Shown one piece after another: positions 5,361 to 7,034 of a DNA stretch of 7,034 nt (its first letter is position 1; each line of letters opens with the position of its first letter). Origin of the DNA: a bacterium (GTDB lineage Bacteria > Patescibacteriota > Patescibacteriia > 2-12-FULL-60-25); NCBI GenBank assembly GCA_024654265.1, contig JANLIO010000047.1:1-7034 (forward strand), given 5' to 3'. A model generated the notes under the pieces. It was not told the DNA's origin. It did no database searches and worked only from the letters and a program-made list of their open reading frames with translations. The position numbers and the translations under genes were made by a program.

Positions 5361-5389
5361 ATCGTACTCGTTTCACCAAAAAAGATCAA
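5361..5389 (-). promoter_or_regulatory. Predicted promoter of tRNA-Ser
   Basis: On the minus strand TTGATC (5389-5384) and TACGAT (5366-5361) are separated by exactly 17 nt. Each matches consensus at 4 of 6 positions. Initiation near 5354 would leave about 10 nt of 5' leader before the mature tRNA end at 5343. Confidence 0.5.
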
Positions 5390-5445
5390 CGTCACACACG
5401 AAAGGTTCGACCTTCGTAGGGGTTTAAGCTTTTTATTTTTCGTAG

Positions 5446-5451
5446 TATACT
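5446..5451 (+). promoter_or_regulatory. Predicted -10 box for the surface-protein gene
   Basis: TATACT ends 9 nt before the ATG at 5461, so the transcript would start about 2-3 nt ahead of the start codon. A weak -35 (TTTAAG at 5423-5428) lies at 17-nt spacing. No Shine-Dalgarno is present. Confidence 0.4.
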
Positions 5452-5460
5452 TATAACCAT

Positions 5461-7034
5461 ATGAAAAGATTCCATGCTTGTCTTTTCCTCGTTGGAGGAT
5501 TATTTGTATTGCTCGCCGTCGCTTCTCCTTTTCCTGTCTCCGCGGCAATATGCACGTTTATCCCGGTTCTTGGCACGGACTTTCACAACACGGTGAACTG
5601 GAGTTGCGACAAGGTGCCGGATACCAATGATGACATTACCATCAATTACGGAGATGTTGTGAGCGTGAGCCAGACGGTGACCGTGAAAACCGCCACGGTT
5701 GGCGGGACGTTGAATATTGGGGGTTCGAATTTTAGTTCTTCCGGAAATATAACGGTTGACGGTGGCAACGTGTTAATCGGGAGTGGGTCGGTTACTATTG
5801 TGAGTGGCCAGTTGGATGTGAAGGATTCCGGAAGCGTAACGCTCCAGACAGGCTACTTCACGGTTTACGGTCCTGCGTTTTTCACATCCGGATCGTTCCT
5901 TGAATTGAATGCCGGCGTGATGAGCGTGCGGGGATCCATGACACTGGATACGAACATGACGTTCCGTGGAGGTAGCGGATTACTTCGAATCTATGGGAAT
6001 TTGAATCAAGGGACATGGACAGCGGAGCCAGGTACCTCCACCTTGCGATTTGACGGATCCGCAGAACAGGCCGTTGGTGTTCAAAATTTGAAGGATAATG
6101 CGTGGTATCACATTGAAATTGATAAGACGGGCGGAAGTTTGACGTGGAACGGGCCTGTTACATCTACGGGAAATGTTTCCTTGAAGGCCGGTACGCTTGT
6201 GCTTGCGCCTGGAAGTTCCACATGGAATCTTTATGGCAATTTCACGATGTCTGCGGGGACGCTGATGGATGCGGGGAGCGGAACGCAGAATTTTTTGGGG
6301 AGCGGAACGCAAACCGCGAGTACGACCGGGCTTGCGACGATGGTTGTCAATAAAGGATCCGGTTCGATGGTCACATTAACGGGCAAGAGTACGTCCATCA
6401 ATAAAAAAATCTCTGTCACCGGAGGTGTTTTGAATCTTGGCAACGGGCGCGTCTCGTTCGGCGTAAGCGAGGCGGTTCCGCTATCCGTTTCGGGGGGAGG
6501 GCAACTACAGGCGGGATCCGGAACGGTTGTTTTTAGCGCATCGTACGGAGTCACACAAACGATTGGAAATTTGACATTGAACAATCTTGAAATGAGCCCC
6601 GGACTTGCCAAGTCCTACACGATTGGTGGGCCGATCACCGTGAACGGGAATTGGTTGGTTGGAGGTTTGGCTACCGTGAATACAGGGGTCCATTTTGTGA
6701 CGGTCACGGGCGAATTCAACAATAATGGCACGGTGAACCGAACGACCGGCGGAGTGAAGCGGGTTCTAAACTCCATCCAATCGGAAAAATCGAACGGGAC
6801 GTCGGTATTAAATGACGGGGACGTGTTTTATGTCACGGTGAACGATCCCAGCATAAACTTGAAAGGGGGCACAAAAGAAACGTTGACCGTCACTGTCACA
6901 GGGAGCGTGGCAACGGGCGGGGATGCCGAAACCGTTACGCTCACAGAAACCGCGAACGCAAGCGGTATCTTTCAAAACCTTGCGGGTATTCCGGTGCAGG
7001 CAACGTCAACTGCCGTGATTGCGTCGAATAACGG
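5461..7034 (+). CDS. Large secreted repetitive surface protein, 3' end outside window
   Basis: An open frame of 524 codons with no stop before the window edge, so the C-terminal part is missing. Residues 1-29 are a classic signal peptide: KR, a hydrophobic core LFLVGGLFVLLAV, and a VSA-A/SAA-I cleavage site. The mature N-terminus has C31 and C49 followed by VPDTNDDITI, the type of opening seen in beta-solenoid surface proteins, then many short beta-strand/Gly turns. Residues about 190-430 contain three units of exactly 80 residues marked by PGTSTLRFDGS (190), AGSGTQNFLGS (271) and AGSGTVVFSAS (351). Residues about 452-510 (VTVNDPSINL, TLTVTVTG, ETVTLTETANASGIF) resemble the Ig-like module of S-layer and other surface proteins. 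Low Cys and high Thr/Gly/Ser/Val fit an extracellular structural or adhesive role. C31 is not a lipobox cysteine because Ile precedes it. The exact function is unknown. Confidence 0.88.
   Translation, partial: MKRFHACLFLVGGLFVLLAVASPFPVSAAICTFIPVLGTDFHNTVNWSCDKVPDTNDDITINYGDVVSVSQTVTVKTATVGGTLNIGGSNFSSSGNITVDGGNVLIGSGSVTIVSGQLDVKDSGSVTLQTGYFTVYGPAFFTSGSFLELNAGVMSVRGSMTLDTNMTFRGGSGLLRIYGNLNQGTWTAEPGTSTLRFDGSAEQAVGVQNLKDNAWYHIEIDKTGGSLTWNGPVTSTGNVSLKAGTLVLAPGSSTWNLYGNFTMSAGTLMDAGSGTQNFLGSGTQTASTTGLATMVVNKGSGSMVTLTGKSTSINKKISVTGGVLNLGNGRVSFGVSEAVPLSVSGGGQLQAGSGTVVFSASYGVTQTIGNLTLNNLEMSPGLAKSYTIGGPITVNGNWLVGGLATVNTGVHFVTVTGEFNNNGTVNRTTGGVKRVLNSIQSEKSNGTSVLNDGDVFYVTVNDPSINLKGGTKETLTVTVTGSVATGGDAETVTLTETANASGIFQNLAGIPVQATSTAVIASNN
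6028..6747 (+). repeat. Three tandem 240-bp (80-residue) units within the surface-protein gene
   Basis: Unit boundaries fall near 6028, 6268 and 6508. Each opens with a (P/A)G-(T/S)-x-T-x-x-F-x-x-S box, runs through an N/T-rich strand and a VTLTG/TWNG-like strand, and ends with an SxGTL/GGxL turn. The period is constant at 80 residues while sequence identity is low, so the repeats are old and structurally constrained rather than recently amplified. Confidence 0.65.

Noticed and set aside
5176..5427. Plus-strand reading frame containing GGEGGIRTPDT
   Set aside because: It runs antisense through tRNA-Ser. The GIRTPDT string is a well-known false translation of the tRNA T-arm and variable region.
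5548..5553. Lipoprotein signal at C31 of the surface protein
   Set aside because: The residues before the cysteine are A-A-I. Ile at -1 does not fit a lipobox, while a signal peptidase I site after VSA or SAA fits well.
1..7034. Recoded UGA (genetic code 25 of some CPR lineages)
   Set aside because: No gene needs UGA read as glycine, and the 143-aa gene ends naturally at a TGA.

Overview
The window looks like a piece of a bacterial chromosome of moderate GC, most likely from a candidate-phyla-radiation (Patescibacteria) lineage. The reasons are a divergent Lgt carrying a GRIGCFLIHDHPG-type signature, a short membrane-anchored HEPN-like protein directly behind gatA, paired single-TM DsbA-like proteins, and weak or absent Shine-Dalgarno sequences. 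I recognise these by memory of the families, so the placement is an inference. All complete genes end in ordinary stops (TAA, TAG, TGA) and no in-frame UGA is needed, so the standard bacterial code fits.

Layout. (1) 1-1735, plus strand: the 3' part of gatA (its start lies upstream of the window), followed 3 nt later by a 143-aa membrane-anchored HEPN-like protein. (2) 1736-1988: an intergenic cluster of palindromic repeats with two identical 33-bp copies and one inverted relative that can fold into a long hairpin. (3) 1989-4191, plus strand: lgt (prolipoprotein diacylglyceryl transferase), then two DsbA-like thiol oxidoreductases (CPAC and CPFC). The second has its own good promoter and is followed by a strong bidirectional terminator. 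(4) 4262-5059: an AT-rich gene on the minus strand for a single-TM, four-cysteine extracytoplasmic protein with PD40-like motifs, bracketed by a perfect 12-bp inverted repeat. (5) 5060-5460: two copies of a 13-bp direct repeat with a DnaA-box match between them, a tRNA-Ser(GGA) on the minus strand with its own promoter and terminator, and a promoter for the next gene. (6) 5461 to the right edge, plus strand: a large secreted repetitive surface protein with a signal peptide and at least three 80-residue repeats. It is open at the window end.

Working together: regions 3, 4 and 6 share a cell-envelope theme. Lgt acts on the membrane lipoprotein pathway, the two DsbA-like proteins would make or reshuffle disulfides outside the membrane, and the two exported proteins nearby carry cysteines in positions where they could be clients. 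This link is inferred from location and cysteine content only. The most unusual parts are the inverted-repeat-bracketed AT-rich gene next to the tRNA and the palindromic repeat cluster.
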